Source: Entamoeba invadens IP1
Taxonomy: Eukaryota > Evosea > Mastigamoebida > Endamoebidae
Direction: 5' to 3'
Assembly: GCF_000330505.1 (NCBI RefSeq)
Contig: NW_004440440.1
Coordinates: forward strand, 138,434 to 202,433
DNA: 64,000 nt
The translations under genes and the position numbers were made by a program. The notes beneath the pieces are model-generated. The model made no database searches. It was not told the DNA's origin and saw only the letters and a list, made by a program, of their open reading frames with translations. Shown here piece by piece: positions 11,801 through 22,876 of this stretch. The first letter of the stretch is position 1; each line of letters opens with the position of its first letter.

Positions 11801-14150
11801 CTTCGCTTGATAAGGATCTAATGCACGCAAGCTCAAAGAGTGCACGAGTGACTCTTGACGCATTTTGGTTCGCATATAAAGTCTCTGATATCAATGTGAA
11901 ATTCTCAAGTACTGTATGAGAAAGACTTGCTTGTATTAAAATGTTTGCTTTGTTAGCAGCTAAATCATCGCCTTTAATTGCCCATTTGACTCGTCGTGAT
12001 ATCTCTTCCATTTCTTTCTTCTCTTCCTCTCGCATCTTTTGGAGTTGTTTTAATTCATTCGACGAACACACCAAATCAAGAAGACTTCCCATCGACATTC
12101 CTTCATGCAGCTTCTCCGAGAATGTGAACATCGACTCAACAGTAACATAATAGTGTGATGCAATTCGTCCCAATAAAGTCGGTGAGAACATCCCCGTCTC
12201 ATCATTCACTAACGTCATTTGTAAGTTCTCCAAATTCCTCACAGTTCCTCCAATCAATGAATTCAAGTCATCATACCCAACACCACCTTCACTTCGTTTC
12301 AAACACACATATAAGTATGTGTATTGGAACCACTGTAACGCTTCCTCCATATTGGCTACAGTACCAGACACTATCTCCGCATTCAAATGGTCCGAAAGGC
12401 CATTCATCAGTGTCGACTTGATCTTCCCCATGTTTCCTAATATCGCTAAATACTTCTGTTGTCCTTCTTTGTCTGTAATTATAATCCCCGCACCTTCCGT
12501 ATCAAATTGAGGCCGTCCAGCTCTTCCAAACATCTGTAATACGTCCAAGATCGATATTTTGTCAGAACACCCTTTGTCACTATTAAACACTTCAGTGCCT
12601 TTAATGATGACGGTGTGTGCTGGTAAGTTGACTCCCCACGCTAACGTCGCTGTTGAGACTAACACTTTTAATGTCCCATTTCTGAACGCGTCTTCAACAA
12701 AGGTACGGTCCGACCGGAACATCCCCGCATTGTGCACGCCAATTCCCATCTCAAGAAGTTCTTTCAAGTCGCGCCCTTGTAACTTCTTGATCCGCGTTGC
12801 AAACTCGCGGTCTTTTAACCCACTGAAATACTCTTGGTCAGCTTTCTCTCGTATCTTTTTAATAAATCGTTGCGCTGTTAAATACGTCTCTCTTCGTGTG
12901 TGGACAAACACAATGACTTGTTTCCCTCTTTTAACTACAATCTCCGCTTCGTCAAACGCGACGTCTGTTGCGTGTGAAATGAATCGGTTTCCTCTGTCGT
13001 CCTTCTCATTTTCAGGCAGCACAATGAACTTAGTCGACATCGGCACCGCTCTGTAACTCATATCAAAGTAAAAGATGTTTTCCTTCTTTGCGCGAATGAA
13101 CTCCCCAACATCCAAGTAATTGGGAAGTGTCGCCGACAGTCCTACAACACGAATAGGTCGTTGTTGACTCTCTACCATTCGAAGTGTTCGAGCTACAATA
13201 GTCTCTATAACAGCACCTCGGTCTTCATCCAACAAATGTACTTCATCGACTATTAACAGTTGAATGTCATTCACAAACTCAGCGTCTTGCTTTCGAGTTA
13301 AAACGTCGAACTTCTCTGGTGTTGCTACAATCACGTTTGTCGCCATAAGTTGTACCTTTGGGATGTTCGTGTCTCCAGTGACTTCTTCGACTTTCATCTT
13401 GAAACACGCCAAGTGCTTTCTGAAAGTGTTCGTCATTTCAGTCGCAAGTGCTTTCAGTGGGGAGATGTAGATGATCTTCAAGTGACTCAAGTCGTGGATC
13501 CGCATTTTGACTTCACGTAACATACAAAGAAGTGCCGTCAACGTCTTCCCGCACCCCGTCGGCGCACACACCAACATGTTATCTCCCGAGTTATATGCAC
13601 AATTATACACTTTACTTTGCACGTAATTCAAATGAGTGTACTTTAACATAGCCGGGCGTGTTAAGTCGTCCAAGATGTCTTTAACTTCCAGTCTCTCTGT
13701 CATCAATGACTTCGCCGAAGGAACAGCGGGTATGTACATTTCGTATCGGTCCGGCAAGTTTCTTTCAATTGCGTTTTGTGGGATCGAAGGCCTTTGCATA
13801 AGCTCTTGAGGTCTGCCGACATATGGCTTCGACTCCGGGTTAGGTGTCTTCTGCCTTTTCTGCTTTGGTCTCTCAACGACTTGTCGATTAATGATTAATG
13901 GGTAGTTCTGGCAAATCTCTGCTATAAACTCAAATGCGTCATCTCCATAGACTTCAAACAAAGACGTTTGCAATTGGATTTCGTCGGATGTCATATCGAC
14001 TAAGGACTCAACGCTCGCTTCTAACTCGTCGGGAGTTAAACCCAGACGTTGATAGATGATTTCACACAACGGTGATGTCGTCACAAATTTCCTTAGCCAA
14101 GTGTATTCCCCAGTAGTTTGAGGTTGTTGCTTCTTTCGTTGGCGTGGCAT
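8853..14150 (-). CDS. Ski2-like tandem-cassette helicase, ASCC3/Slh1 type (interrupted by gap)
   Basis: Two helicase-Sec63 cassettes are encoded on the minus strand. Cassette 1 has Walker A APTGCGKT (~residue 195) and DEVH in DEVHLLDEDRGAVIETIVAR, followed by VVGLSATLPNYLDV. Cassette 2 has GAPTGSGKT (~1023) and DEIHLLGEDRGPVIEAIV. The motifs around DExH are closer to ASCC3/Slh1 (ribosome quality-control trigger complex) than to spliceosomal Brr2. After the gap come [52 protein letters not shown] and a second Sec63 domain. The gap at 10457-10556 removes motifs of cassette 2. An in-frame TAG at 10439-10437, beside the gap, is either a contig-end error or lies in an intron whose 5' half is in the gap. 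The product is otherwise complete, over 1,760 residues. Confidence 0.85.
10457..10556. other. Assembly gap (100 N) inside the ASCC3-like gene
   Basis: Exactly 100 N, so probably a placeholder length. In the family about 85-110 residues separate RPVPL..HI from GIGMHHAGL, which needs more sequence than 100 bp plus the remaining flanks provide. Confidence 0.9.
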
Positions 14151-14345
14151 GTGTAGGGTATCCAGTTCAAATTCTTTTTATACAAGTCCAACTCAAGCCT
14201 CAAACTTTTCTTTTTCAAAGACTTCAAATAACAAATTCTAATCGTTTCTTGTGTGAATAGTTTCTAAAAACGGAACTAGAATATTATAATAAATATATTA
14301 ATAAGAAAGTGTTAGAATGCACTGTGAAAGAAAAAGAAGAAACAA

Positions 14346-17300
14346 TTAATTGTCGTCAGTGAACTCTAAGAATATATCATTGGATACAGCTTTGAAGTCC
14401 ATTGTGTCGGACCGAGATAACATGTTGAATAAATTCTCTGGGTATTTCGCAAGTTTCCCACGCAACACAGTAAACTCCTCATCGTTGTCAAACTTCTTGT
14501 CTTTAACGATTAACTCCCTTTTCAGCTCGATTCCTTTAAGAGAAGGGTCTGGTGGTGTTACTGATGTTTCTGCTTTGTCATCATTCAAAAAGAGTAAAGG
14601 GACAAGAGGGAGGAATTTTGGTTTCAATAAGTTAGATGGACTTAGTGGTGACATGAAGATCCAAGAGAATGTTTCTGCTGGGCAAGTTGGGATGATCTGT
14701 AACATATCCAACAAATGGAGTCCACTTAATATGACCATCCCATCCCTTTCAAATGGCAAATTGAATATTGATATCAATTCGTTGATGATTGTTGGTATTC
14801 TTTTTCGTAGTCGTGTGAATGAGCACTTTAAGAGTAATACTCTGAGTAAGAGAAAAGCGTTGACATACAACGTTGGTGTTGGATATACTTTGATTGAGTC
14901 GATAATTTTGTCCAGCACTATTTCTATGATCAACTGATTTTGATCTGTCGAAGAGTCAAGGGTTTCATTCTCTCCCGCATAAAAGATAAAAGCAAGTCGT
15001 TTAAACACTTTCTCTCGTAATGTACTTTCCGTCTCTTTACTAACAAATAATTGGTTCGACTTCCCAATAGTATAAATCAAGTCGAGGAGTCCTCTATTGT
15101 TATTCATAGTGTATACATTGAATATCGGAAATTTCCACAAGTCGAGTAACTCGGGGCTCTTTTTAAAGAAATCGTCCGAGTAAAACACGTTCATCACAAG
15201 CTTCGACCACTTCCCAATGAGTTGATTCTTCTTAGCCAATTCATTTAATATATTCAGAGATATAGTGTTGATGGTTGTGTTGTTACTTGGTTTCATCAAA
15301 ACGTTCTCAAATTGCCTTCCCAAGTCTATCATTGTTGAAAGAGAGTTGTCGTCGAATGCAAGTGATATGATAGGGATGATGTCACTCACAACGAAATTGA
15401 GGATATCTGGTGTGATCATCAAGTCTTCCGGATTCTCAACGACCTTTAAGTCAGTCATACTCTTTGTCGCTTCCTCTGACGCTGTCACACTTTGAAAATC
15501 AGTTGAAGACATTCGACTTCTCTTCCTTTTTACGGTGATGTCTTCCTTCCATTTTTGCACTTTTAACATGTACTTTGATACCAAAGTCGTGACTATTCCC
15601 AGCCAATCGTACGAGACTTTATTGGGTTGTTCCGACTTAGAAATAGTCTCTAAGAACACCTTTAATGTGTGAATGAGGGGAAGCGTGAGTTCATCGTTAT
15701 TCACAAATTTGTTAATGACCGATTGGAAATACAATTGCAGGCGATACGTCTCGACAGGAGAGAGTATTTGCGTGATAATGATCTGAACAAAGTTCATTGC
15801 AACTTGTGAAGGAACCGCGTTGTTCTCGCATGCTAAAAGAAGTGAGCCGACAACTGCTCCTATTTCTTCAAATGAAAACGACTTGAAAAACGCGATGTGT
15901 TCGACAGGGTCCTTGCACACAAGTGTCAAATACTCGGTGACAAACTCCACAGGGAACGTCTTGAAAATCATTTTAAGAAACTCGACGCATTGCGTTTGTA
16001 TTAAAAAGGAATTGACCTCTTTCTTAGTGTATGAGTACAACTCAAAGAACGCAGAAATCAGTCGTTTGAGTGTTGGAGCTAAGAAATGGCTTTCCGTCGG
16101 TCGTTTTTCCTTCACATCTTTCACGTCGACAAATACCGAAGCGACCAACATTGGGATGAATATCATCGCATTTCCAATTTGTTGTCCCGGTGAAGGTTGT
16201 GGTGTTGGTTGCTGTTGTTCGAAGGGGGATTTGACTGGTGAAATGTTCAATGAGAATGTCAGTAGTTTTTGGAGTGTTTCAATCACTGGGGTGATCTCTT
16301 CGTGTAACACCAAAACGTGTGGGGAAAGAGTTTGATAGATCTTAGTCATCACACCGAGAACAGCTTGAATTAGTAAGATGATAGAATCTTTCAATACCGA
16401 TTGTGGAAGATATGAAATGCACTCGTTAGTCATTTTTAAGAAGTGGAGTCGATACATGTGTTTGTCTTGGACGATCCCACCAATCATTACTTGGAGGAAC
16501 AAGGGGTACTTAGTAATACATGTGTCTGACTCGGAAATATCAGATAATTTCATTAAGCACTTTATTAGTGTTAAAACGTGGAGTTGAAGCTTCGAAGTTG
16601 AAGAGATCAACTCCAACGCAGATAACAAGATGGTGTAATTCAGTGTTGCGCCCATCTTCTTCACTGTATCATTTGAACTGTAATTCATGAATATCCCAAT
16701 TAAAATATCCGTCGTTCGCTTCTGGAAGTTGAAGACGGACACTTTGTCCTTCACATCGACCACATTCTTATTGGCTTTCAAATACAACAGAACAACAGAA
16801 ACAAGAAGTGTCAACAGATTTGAAGGTTCTGCAACATTCTCAAATGATATTTCAAGACTTTGGAACTTCTTTAATAAGAATTGTGGGATCTTAGCGGACT
16901 CAAGTGATGATATCAATTTGTGATTTGCACAAGAGAAAAGTGTGTGGATAATTTCAAGATGTGTTATTAACATATTGTTATTCACCTCAAATCCAGCGTA
17001 CTTAGTCTCCGTTCTTTGGTTCAAAGGAATCAAAAATGGGGCGATAAGGGGTACGACCACTCTTTCAATAGTTTCCACGTTAAAGCACGAATGTAAGAAA
17101 TCCAAGAAGTATGGATCATATTGTTGGTGATTGTAATACCTTAAGAAGAGTAATGTGGCTTTGTTGAACACTGATTTTGAAGTATCGTAGACAACAACAG
17201 TCGAGTTCTTCCAAAAGTACAAAAACTTGAACATCTCTTCCTCATTCTGTGAACCCATTTTAGTCGTAATAAACTCGTAAGCAATGTCTTGATACACATT

Positions 17301-19547
17301 CCCCATCGCGTGGAAAAATAAGACGACATCCGTCAGACTAACATAACAACTCTCACATATCAAATTCCATAACATGTCAAAGAACCGTTTGATGAACACC
17401 TCGTCGTTCATGGACAACACATCCCGTTCATCTTTCTTCCAAATCTCATAAAAACAACGAGCAGCAGATAACCGAGTATCTATGTCCTCGTTCTCTATTA
17501 TAAATTTCTTCAAGTCAGAGAGCCACTGATTCTTAGAAAGCATTTCAGTCTTCAGTTTGTCTATTTCACTATTGGTGACAACATCGGAATTAACAACATC
17601 AACCTTCTTGGACTCGTCCTGTGTTCGTGGAGTTTCACTGGTTTGTGCTTCACTCGTTTCTTCAGAATGTGACTCTACTTCTATGTGGTTGAGAGTGCGT
17701 CGCTTTTGTTGTTTGTATTGCGAGTAATCAACGTGGTGAAGCTTCAAAAGGTCGTAGAACTCGAGTAAAATGGACTTCACTTTTTCGTTCAAAATATCGG
17801 AAGTGTGTAACTCAACAAATTTCTCAAATAATTCATCAACACGTATAGACGATTTTAAAACAACTTCATTAAAGTTACCTTCATTTTGTATCATCTGCAA
17901 GCACGTTTTGATTAACTTGAAACATTCGGTATACATCGTTTCATTTTCTATTTCTTTGGACACAACAAGCTTCTCAACACGATTCCAACACACCTCCACG
18001 ACAGTACCTCTGAACACACTAACTTTTTTATTTCGTTCTTCATCTCCATGGTACGTATTAAAGAACACAAGACTTTGTTCAACAGCCAATTTATTGTTTA
18101 TGTCCTCCAACAGCCCAGTGATGTATTCAAAGAGTAAATCGACATTCACATCAGACAAAAATTCGACGATGAGAAGAACGTCACTCTTCTTATTACCATT
18201 TTCAGCGTCTTGTAATAAGACCAAAATAGACTCCATGATCTTCCCTATTATGACTTCCGCTATGTCTTGTTTACTCAACAATTCTTCATATATGGAAACA
18301 ATCTTTGCTGTTTGATTTTGGCGACCATAAAGAAATACAGATGAGAGCGCCGTGACTAACTTCGTTTCACTGAACTCTTTAAAGTACTTCATAGTCTCCT
18401 CTTTGTTAACATCTTGTGATTTTGCACTCAACCCTAATAAATAGAAGTTAACTCGTCGCGTTAAGCCACTCTCTCGTTTGGTGAGAACTAACAACATCCG
18501 CTCTATCAAATGCTCGAAATGTTCTTCGTCAAGTATTTTTGAATCCAATTTAATACGCGTGCACAAGACGTCTAACATATCCCTCACAACCAATTGTTTC
18601 TCATCATTTAAACTGTTAACTATTGCATAAAAGAGCAGCTCCTTGTCTGGAATTTGTGTTTCAGTGAGAGGTAAATCGAGTTTCAAATTCATGTAAATCA
18701 GCATCGCCTTCCTCGACACAGCATTTGTCCTCAGAACGTCCCACGAAGTCTCCCAAAAGAACTTCTCGTCGTCTTTCTTCAATTCGTCCATCAAGTCGAG
18801 AGTCTTGTCTTTGATTCCCATTGATGGTTCTTCCATTCCAACGACAACGGATATTATAAACGCCTTCTGGATGTTCTTAGTTGCTTTAATAGTATTTATT
18901 AAGTACTTTTTAACTACGTCAAGTACTTTAACTCTTATATCAGTCGATCCACTTCTGATGAGTGGGAAGAGTCCTGGTGTAAAGCACCAAATGTCTTCAA
19001 AGAGTCTGATCTGTCCGATACGTTCGAAGAGCATCACGAAAAGGTCTAAGACTTGACTATGAACTCCAGAAGGTATTTGTGGATCCAAAACTTGAGCCAT
19101 TCTCCTCATGAAAGATTGCTTTGCAGGGACGACTGGATACTTTTGGTTCGCTTTAATGTACTTTGCAAAACTCTGTACATTCTGTAAGATGTCGGACCAC
19201 ATTTTACTCTTCTCCATTTGGTTCAACATTTTCTCGCACTCGTCGTTGTACTTCTGGAATTGGTTCTTCTCCTTTTGTGTTGTTAGAAAGGACATATCGA
19301 CGTCCTCGTCTATGTTTCTCCGCATCAGCAATTTGTTTTTAAAGTTCACGAAGAAAGTTATTAAAATTGGTTTTTGGTCTGCTGCTGGTACTTCGAAACG
19401 AGTTTTTGTAGTGATGAGAAGCACTTTTAGGAAGTCACAAGTGTACTGCAAGCTTGAAATGCCATTGATTTTACTATTATACAATAGTATAAGTATAATA
19501 AAAGTAAATGTTCTAATAAATCGGAACAAATTGGAAGAGAAGTGCAA
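14346..19547 (-). CDS. DOP1 (Dopey) family protein
   Basis: A 1,733-residue frame. The Dopey N-terminal domain begins near residue 90: KYNDECEKMLNQMEKSKMW..., then MRRMAQVLDPQIPSGVHSQV (family RLAQCLHPALPSGVHLKAL), then GLFPLIRSGSTDIRVKVLD and VVGMEEPSMGIKDKTLDLMD. The remainder is a long helical, HEAT-like solenoid with acidic and Ser/Thr-rich linkers, one around SHSEETSEAQTSETPRT. DOP1 works with the flippase regulator MON2 in endosome-to-Golgi traffic. The first ~25 residues (MHFSSNLFRFIRTFTFIILI) come from AT-rich sequence and look non-coding; an internal ATG at 19325 (MRRNIDEDVDMSFL) is an alternative start giving 1,659 residues. An unannotated first exon is also possible. Confidence 0.75.
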   Translation of the reverse strand: MHFSSNLFRFIRTFTFIILILLYNSKINGISSLQYTCDFLKVLLITTKTRFEVPAADQKPILITFFVNFKNKLLMRRNIDEDVDMSFLTTQKEKNQFQKYNDECEKMLNQMEKSKMWSDILQNVQSFAKYIKANQKYPVVPAKQSFMRRMAQVLDPQIPSGVHSQVLDLFVMLFERIGQIRLFEDIWCFTPGLFPLIRSGSTDIRVKVLDVVKKYLINTIKATKNIQKAFIISVVVGMEEPSMGIKDKTLDLMDELKKDDEKFFWETSWDVLRTNAVSRKAMLIYMNLKLDLPLTETQIPDKELLFYAIVNSLNDEKQLVVRDMLDVLCTRIKLDSKILDEEHFEHLIERMLLVLTKRESGLTRRVNFYLLGLSAKSQDVNKEETMKYFKEFSETKLVTALSSVFLYGRQNQTAKIVSIYEELLSKQDIAEVIIGKIMESILVLLQDAENGNKKSDVLLIVEFLSDVNVDLLFEYITGLLEDINNKLAVEQSLVFFNTYHGDEERNKKVSVFRGTVVEVCWNRVEKLVVSKEIENETMYTECFKLIKTCLQMIQNEGNFNEVVLKSSIRVDELFEKFVELHTSDILNEKVKSILLEFYDLLKLHHVDYSQYKQQKRRTLNHIEVESHSEETSEAQTSETPRTQDESKKVDVVNSDVVTNSEIDKLKTEMLSKNQWLSDLKKFIIENEDIDTRLSAARCFYEIWKKDERDVLSMNDEVFIKRFFDMLWNLICESCYVSLTDVVLFFHAMGNVYQDIAYEFITTKMGSQNEEEMFKFLYFWKNSTVVVYDTSKSVFNKATLLFLRYYNHQQYDPYFLDFLHSCFNVETIERVVVPLIAPFLIPLNQRTETKYAGFEVNNNMLITHLEIIHTLFSCANHKLISSLESAKIPQFLLKKFQSLEISFENVAEPSNLLTLLVSVVLLYLKANKNVVDVKDKVSVFNFQKRTTDILIGIFMNYSSNDTVKKMGATLNYTILLSALELISSTSKLQLHVLTLIKCLMKLSDISESDTCITKYPLFLQVMIGGIVQDKHMYRLHFLKMTNECISYLPQSVLKDSIILLIQAVLGVMTKIYQTLSPHVLVLHEEITPVIETLQKLLTFSLNISPVKSPFEQQQPTPQPSPGQQIGNAMIFIPMLVASVFVDVKDVKEKRPTESHFLAPTLKRLISAFFELYSYTKKEVNSFLIQTQCVEFLKMIFKTFPVEFVTEYLTLVCKDPVEHIAFFKSFSFEEIGAVVGSLLLACENNAVPSQVAMNFVQIIITQILSPVETYRLQLYFQSVINKFVNNDELTLPLIHTLKVFLETISKSEQPNKVSYDWLGIVTTLVSKYMLKVQKWKEDITVKRKRSRMSSTDFQSVTASEEATKSMTDLKVVENPEDLMITPDILNFVVSDIIPIISLAFDDNSLSTMIDLGRQFENVLMKPSNNTTINTISLNILNELAKKNQLIGKWSKLVMNVFYSDDFFKKSPELLDLWKFPIFNVYTMNNNRGLLDLIYTIGKSNQLFVSKETESTLREKVFKRLAFIFYAGENETLDSSTDQNQLIIEIVLDKIIDSIKVYPTPTLYVNAFLLLRVLLLKCSFTRLRKRIPTIINELISIFNLPFERDGMVILSGLHLLDMLQIIPTCPAETFSWIFMSPLSPSNLLKPKFLPLVPLLFLNDDKAETSVTPPDPSLKGIELKRELIVKDKKFDNDEEFTVLRGKLAKYPENLFNMLSRSDTMDFKAVSNDIFLEFTDDN

Positions 19548-19862
19548 AGGAGTGAATCATGGAGATACTTTTTTTCTTATCCCAAAAGTCCGGATTCGAG
19601 TGATTTGGTGACTTTATTGAACACTTAAAAAGTGTTTTTGTTTTGGGTTTGAGCACTTAACTCACGCGACTTACAAGAAAAAAAGTGGGAGCTAACCTCT
19701 GTGGTGTAAAGTGTCATATTTATGACAAATTGTATTTTAATAATTTATTTAATAATAAATAAAACTATTTGTTCAACAGAGAGTATTTGTGATATAAGAG
19801 ACTGTGATTCAAATCTAATGACAATCACAACTCAATAAGACAAAGAACTTTTAAAGTTAAAA

Positions 19863-20577
19863 ATGGATGAAGCGAAGAGTAAAACACGGAAGATAGAGAG
19901 AGAACTTGTGGACATCCGGACACAATGGGACACCGTATTAAGTACAACCGACTCAATTCTGTCAAACGACCCAAACAGCCGAATGGTCATCTCATTTCCA
20001 GACACATCGGAGTTGGTGACTCGTCTCCAACAACTCGAGCCATTAATCGAGGAAGTCAGACAACTTGTAACGGCGGTGGAAGACTCGAAGAGAAATATGT
20101 TGTCAATGTTTGTTCAGTTGTGTTCAATAGAGACGTGATATGACTCACAGAAAAATCGACCAAATCATCGACGAGAAGAAAACGTTGTCAGAGCAAATCA
20201 GTCAAAAAGAGTTGGAGAAGAAGGATTATATATATCGCCAAGAGGACGCAAATCGGAAGAACGAGGAGCGTGTCGGGATGCGACAAACACGAATGGGGTT
20301 ATATGCCAAAGAAAGTGAATCCCTCCGAACGTCAGAGTCTTTGGTGAATGATATCTCCTCTAACATCGAAGCAACTGTTTTCATGTTAGAGGACCAAGGC
20401 TCACGACTTTCACATACACAAATACGTTGGAATGAATTAACGAGTGTGTTGGGGCTATCGCGGACTGTAATGAACTTGATAAGCTCAAGAAATAAAGGAG
20501 ATAGAATTCTGGTATATGGAGGGTTGTTGGGGATAGTCGTGATACTCTTTTTGATATACTATTTCCTTAAACGATGA
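19863..20577 (+). CDS. Membrin/Bos1-like Qb-SNARE, two exons
   Basis: Exon 1 is 19863-20107, a 43-bp intron is 20108-20150 (GTTTGT...CACAG), and exon 2 is 20151-20577. The phases join as ..RNMLSI-KIDQIIDEKK.. to give 223 residues. The N-terminal half is helical (likely the three-helix regulatory domain), followed by a SNARE helix ending in SVLGLSRTVMNLISSRNKGD. Human membrin (GOSR2) has MLGLSNTVMRLIEKR at this position. The C-terminal anchor ILVYGGLLGIVVILFLIYYF is followed by only two or three basic residues. Membrin/Bos1 mediates ER-Golgi vesicle fusion. Without the splice both frames are truncated, one lacking the SNARE motif. Confidence 0.75.
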
Positions 20578-21680
<1,103 letters not shown>

Positions 21681-21787
21681 TTGGTTTGATGTTCTTTTCG
21701 GTTCTTTCTTTCTGCACCTTCTTGTATTATATAGTTATATACTAATAATTTTACTATATCTCATTTTCTGATTTTTTAATTTGTAAA

Positions 21788-22801
21788 ATGAAAGAAAAAG
21801 TCAAATTGATGTCTAAAGAGTGTAAGATCATCAATTTCTACAATTTTGGGTCGATCAAGATCAGCTATCCTGGAGAGAAAAAGAAGAACACAGAGAAAAA
21901 AGAGGCGGAGAAAAAGAAAAAGAACACCAAACAGACGAAACCCAAGAATCAATGCAAAAAAAAAGAAAAAAAGGAGAAAAGTAGCGAAAAACTTCAAGAA
22001 AAAATCGAGGAAAACAGAGACCAAGATATTTTGAAAAACACATTTACAACTTTCGATGACTTTCCTGGAAAAGTCAACGAATCACTCATTTCACAAGATA
22101 ATGAAATTGGAACGACAGGTAATAAGAGGGACGAAAAAAGAGAAAAAACCGACTGCACAACAGCAGCCAACGCGGAAAAGGCGGTTGAACTTTGTACACC
22201 CGAAGAGAAACAAGGTGCGTTGACAGAAAAACACAAAGAGAAGCGTCTTGAGGGCATACCAAACGTAGAGATTTCACAAGAATGCAGTTTTAAAGGAATT
22301 CCTGCAATTGAAAAGACTCTGTACATGAGGCACCGATCGTATTTGAATGCATGGACAAAGTGCACATCGTTCGACCAAATTTTCGATAGTAACGATTCGG
22401 GGTTGACCACTGCGGCGTTTAACGAAAAGGTTGGTGGACAAAAAAATGTACTATTATTGATCTTTAGCAAGAAGGGATACCTCTTTGGGTCGTTCCATTC
22501 ATCCGTCCCAACAGAGCCATCGATGCTTAGAGACGACCCAAAGCACTTTGTCTTTTCGCTGTCCTCTCCGTTTTTGGAAACACCCACACAGTTTATGGGA
22601 AATGGGATATTGCACACACATAGTTCGGAGGACGACTCGACTGTGTTTGACTTGTTTTCAGGGTACTCAGTTTATGAAAACAACACCGTGATGGTCTACT
22701 CAACGTTTGCACAGGCTTACGGCTCCGACCCGAAGAACCTCCTTGGTAAGATAAATTCCAAAACAACAATCAACAAGTTAGTCGCATTCACTTGCATCTA
22801 A
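21788..22801 (+). CDS. TLDc-domain protein with Lys/Glu-rich N-terminal region
   Basis: 337 residues. Residues ~35-85 are a very basic, charged Lys/Glu tract (EKKKNTEKKEAEKKKKNTK and onward), with a mixed charged region to ~165. From ~180 the sequence is a TLDc-like fold: WTKCTSFDQIFDSNDSGLTT, then KNVLLLIFSKKGYLFGSFHS, then KHFVFSLSSPF, ending INKLVAFTCI. TLDc domains are common in Entamoeba and in TBC1D24/OXR1 elsewhere, where some bind the V-ATPase; the role here is unknown. A second TLDc protein lies at 35670-37412. Start choice: the ATG at 21788 lies in AT-rich sequence, and MSKECKIINFYNF at 21812 is an alternative. Confidence 0.65.
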   Translation: MKEKVKLMSKECKIINFYNFGSIKISYPGEKKKNTEKKEAEKKKKNTKQTKPKNQCKKKEKKEKSSEKLQEKIEENRDQDILKNTFTTFDDFPGKVNESLISQDNEIGTTGNKRDEKREKTDCTTAANAEKAVELCTPEEKQGALTEKHKEKRLEGIPNVEISQECSFKGIPAIEKTLYMRHRSYLNAWTKCTSFDQIFDSNDSGLTTAAFNEKVGGQKNVLLLIFSKKGYLFGSFHSSVPTEPSMLRDDPKHFVFSLSSPFLETPTQFMGNGILHTHSSEDDSTVFDLFSGYSVYENNTVMVYSTFAQAYGSDPKNLLGKINSKTTINKLVAFTCI

Positions 22802-22876
22802 TTGTTAATTGTTTTATTATTGTTTCGCAACACAACCCAAAAGCCTTTCAACAAAAAAATTATGTATCCACTACAA

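Noticed and set aside
10600..14000. Many plus-strand frames of 60-165 codons over the helicase gene
   Set aside because: Antisense shadows of a conserved, GC-richer gene; none resembles a protein family.
21776..22043. Phe/Leu-rich minus-strand frames resembling membrane segments
   Set aside because: They are the antisense of the Lys/Glu-rich tract of the TLDc gene at 21788-22801.
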